In this document: positions 62,660 to 64,000 of the stretch, in pieces
Position numbering within the stretch: the first letter of the stretch is position 1
How the letters are laid out: every line of letters begins with the position of its first letter
Origin: Crossaster papposus
Lineage: Eukaryota > Echinodermata > Asteroidea > Velatida > Solasteridae
DNA length: 64,000 bases
NCBI GenBank assembly: GCA_037893245.1
Contig: JBAIAA010000780.1
Location: 62,001-126,000 of the forward strand
Direction: 5' to 3'
The notes under the pieces: model-generated
What the model saw: the letters and a program-made list of their open reading frames with translations, nothing else
Databases searched by the model: none
What the model was told of the DNA's origin: nothing
Translations under genes and position numbers: made by a program

Positions 62660-63484
62660 CTACATGTACAGACAGAGAGCATAGATGGTGATGAAAAGCA
62701 TGGATGATCAAAACTAGAATTCAGCTATACTTAGGAACCAGGTACCTGATTATATACAACATGCCTACACTTTTGAATAGCAAGTGTGACTCTTGGCTGA
62801 TTCATTTCGTTTCGAAATTAGAAGTACGTACAATGTTTGTCAACTTGGCAACAAACATCCACAAATTAGAAACCCTGTTTAAATAGTCAAAAGACAAATT
62901 TGGAAAGCCAATTTGCCAAAGCCGACTCAAAATATCTGCTGTGGCGTATCATACGCGTCCACCTTATGCACATGTAGTCAAGTAAATCAACGTACATGTA
63001 ATTGGTGAACGTAACATCATTCATACATGTGACAGTCATACATTGTAAAACATGTAAATGTTAAAATGTACATGTATTAGGAAAGCTGGCACTGAAGATT
63101 TGGAAAAAAATTGTAAGACTTGGAAAAACATTTAGGTAAAAAAAAAACGGCTACATTTTAAAACCTTTTTCTGATTGCATAACGGGCAGCTACACTGCAC
63201 AACAGCGCATTTTTTTTTCTTTTCTTTTATTACAGCATTTTTTGTGTGCTTCACCGCAACTTGGAAAGTGATAAATGGTAGCATGGTAATATGGTTAGTA
63301 TACCCAGTCACCTGCTATTTGTATGTGTTCCCAGTGTTATTGAAATCAAGGTTGGCATTTGAAGGTTCTGGAGGCAAACTCCATATGTCAGTAAACCACA
63401 GCTAAGGTACATCTACATGTATGTCGCCATTAGCTCACGTTATCAGAAAGACTCTTTGCTTTGACTGTGCACTGTTGAACTGTG

Positions 63485-63616
63485 TTTAAAGTGGGATACA
63501 CCATTGGTAACTGCTTGAATTATAAGGAATGGGTGGATATAAAGATAGGATACACGATTGGCAATTGCTTGAATTATTAGGAATGGCTGGATTTGGATAT
63601 AAAGGTAGGATACAGA
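63485..63616. repeat. Tandem partial copies of a B-family terminus
   Basis: Three successive fragments, each starting aaag.tagGATACAc.ATTGG-like and running into gcttgaattat.aggaatgg, are arranged head to tail with no opposite terminus. Confidence 0.7.
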
Positions 63617-64000
63617 TCTAATTAGATCTAATAATCAAACTGAAATCACCCATATGCAACTGACGAGTGCCACGACAGCAGGCACGAAATCATGCTATTG
63701 CTCACAAGAGGATTTGCGAACACAATCCTCTTCTCCCCCCCCCCCCCCCCCCCCCCCCCCAACAAAAAAACAAAAAATCACATTTGATTATCCTAAACCC
63801 ACAACGGTCATTCAGTCTATTATGTCCGCCCATTCCATTTATTATGGACATAATTGGAATAGACTAAATCACGCTTAATTAAGCCATACAAGTCACCAGA
63901 AAAGAAATGTCACTGTCCATATCACTGCATGGTTTTTTTGGCATGCTTGAAAAACAAAAGTGAATCATCAGAAAGATTATAGGTTCTGGTTGCATGCCGA

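Noticed and set aside
63341..63420. Candidate upstream CACNA2D exon on the minus strand
   Set aside because: A short open stretch near a weak acceptor showed no match to the FGS.TG..R.YP region expected there.

Overview
The window looks like intron-rich nuclear DNA from a marine invertebrate animal, probably a deuterostome such as an echinoderm. That placement is an inference from the ortholog, the AT-rich introns full of small TIR elements and CATGTA-type motifs, and the BEL/Pao retrotransposon. It is not bacterial or phage DNA. I found no operons, CRISPR arrays, rRNA or functional tRNA genes, and no sign of a prokaryote-type defence system.

One host gene spans almost the whole window on the minus strand: a voltage-gated calcium channel alpha-2/delta subunit (CACNA2D family). 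I could chain 22 internal coding exons from 62659 down to 1021. All are flanked by GT-AG splice sites and all join in a consistent reading frame, giving 1755 coding bases or about 584 complete codons. They run from just before the VWA domain (the RRR arginine motif) through the VWA/MIDAS fold and the Cache-like segment into the extracellular VGCC_alpha2 region. The signal-peptide end lies beyond 64000. The C-terminal delta/GPI end lies left of position 1. No exon of any other host gene was recognised.

The main mobile element is a complete, very young BEL/Pao LTR retrotransposon at 45617-53045 on the plus strand, antisense to the host gene, in the intron that splits the VWA domain. Its two 831-bp LTRs differ at one base in my reading. 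It has a 5-bp target duplication (CTGTG), a polypurine tract, an 11-bp minisatellite leader and one intact 1728-codon Gag-Pol frame. It landed inside the terminal inverted repeat of an older fold-back element, which is itself bordered by a 36-bp tandem repeat.

The remaining introns (0.4 to about 12 kb) are packed with short non-autonomous TIR elements. At least eight families recur two to six times here. There are also near-perfect hairpins, a degenerate tRNA-derived SINE-like head, and several striking minisatellites: 10-bp at 511, 13-bp at 1384, 16-bp at 12098, about 53-bp at 18970, 12-bp at 20983, 14-bp at 23744 and 22-bp at 28383. Poly-C runs of 20 or more bases recur. Bases 1-1020 and 62660-64000 are intronic. 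I saw no convincing coding exon in either.
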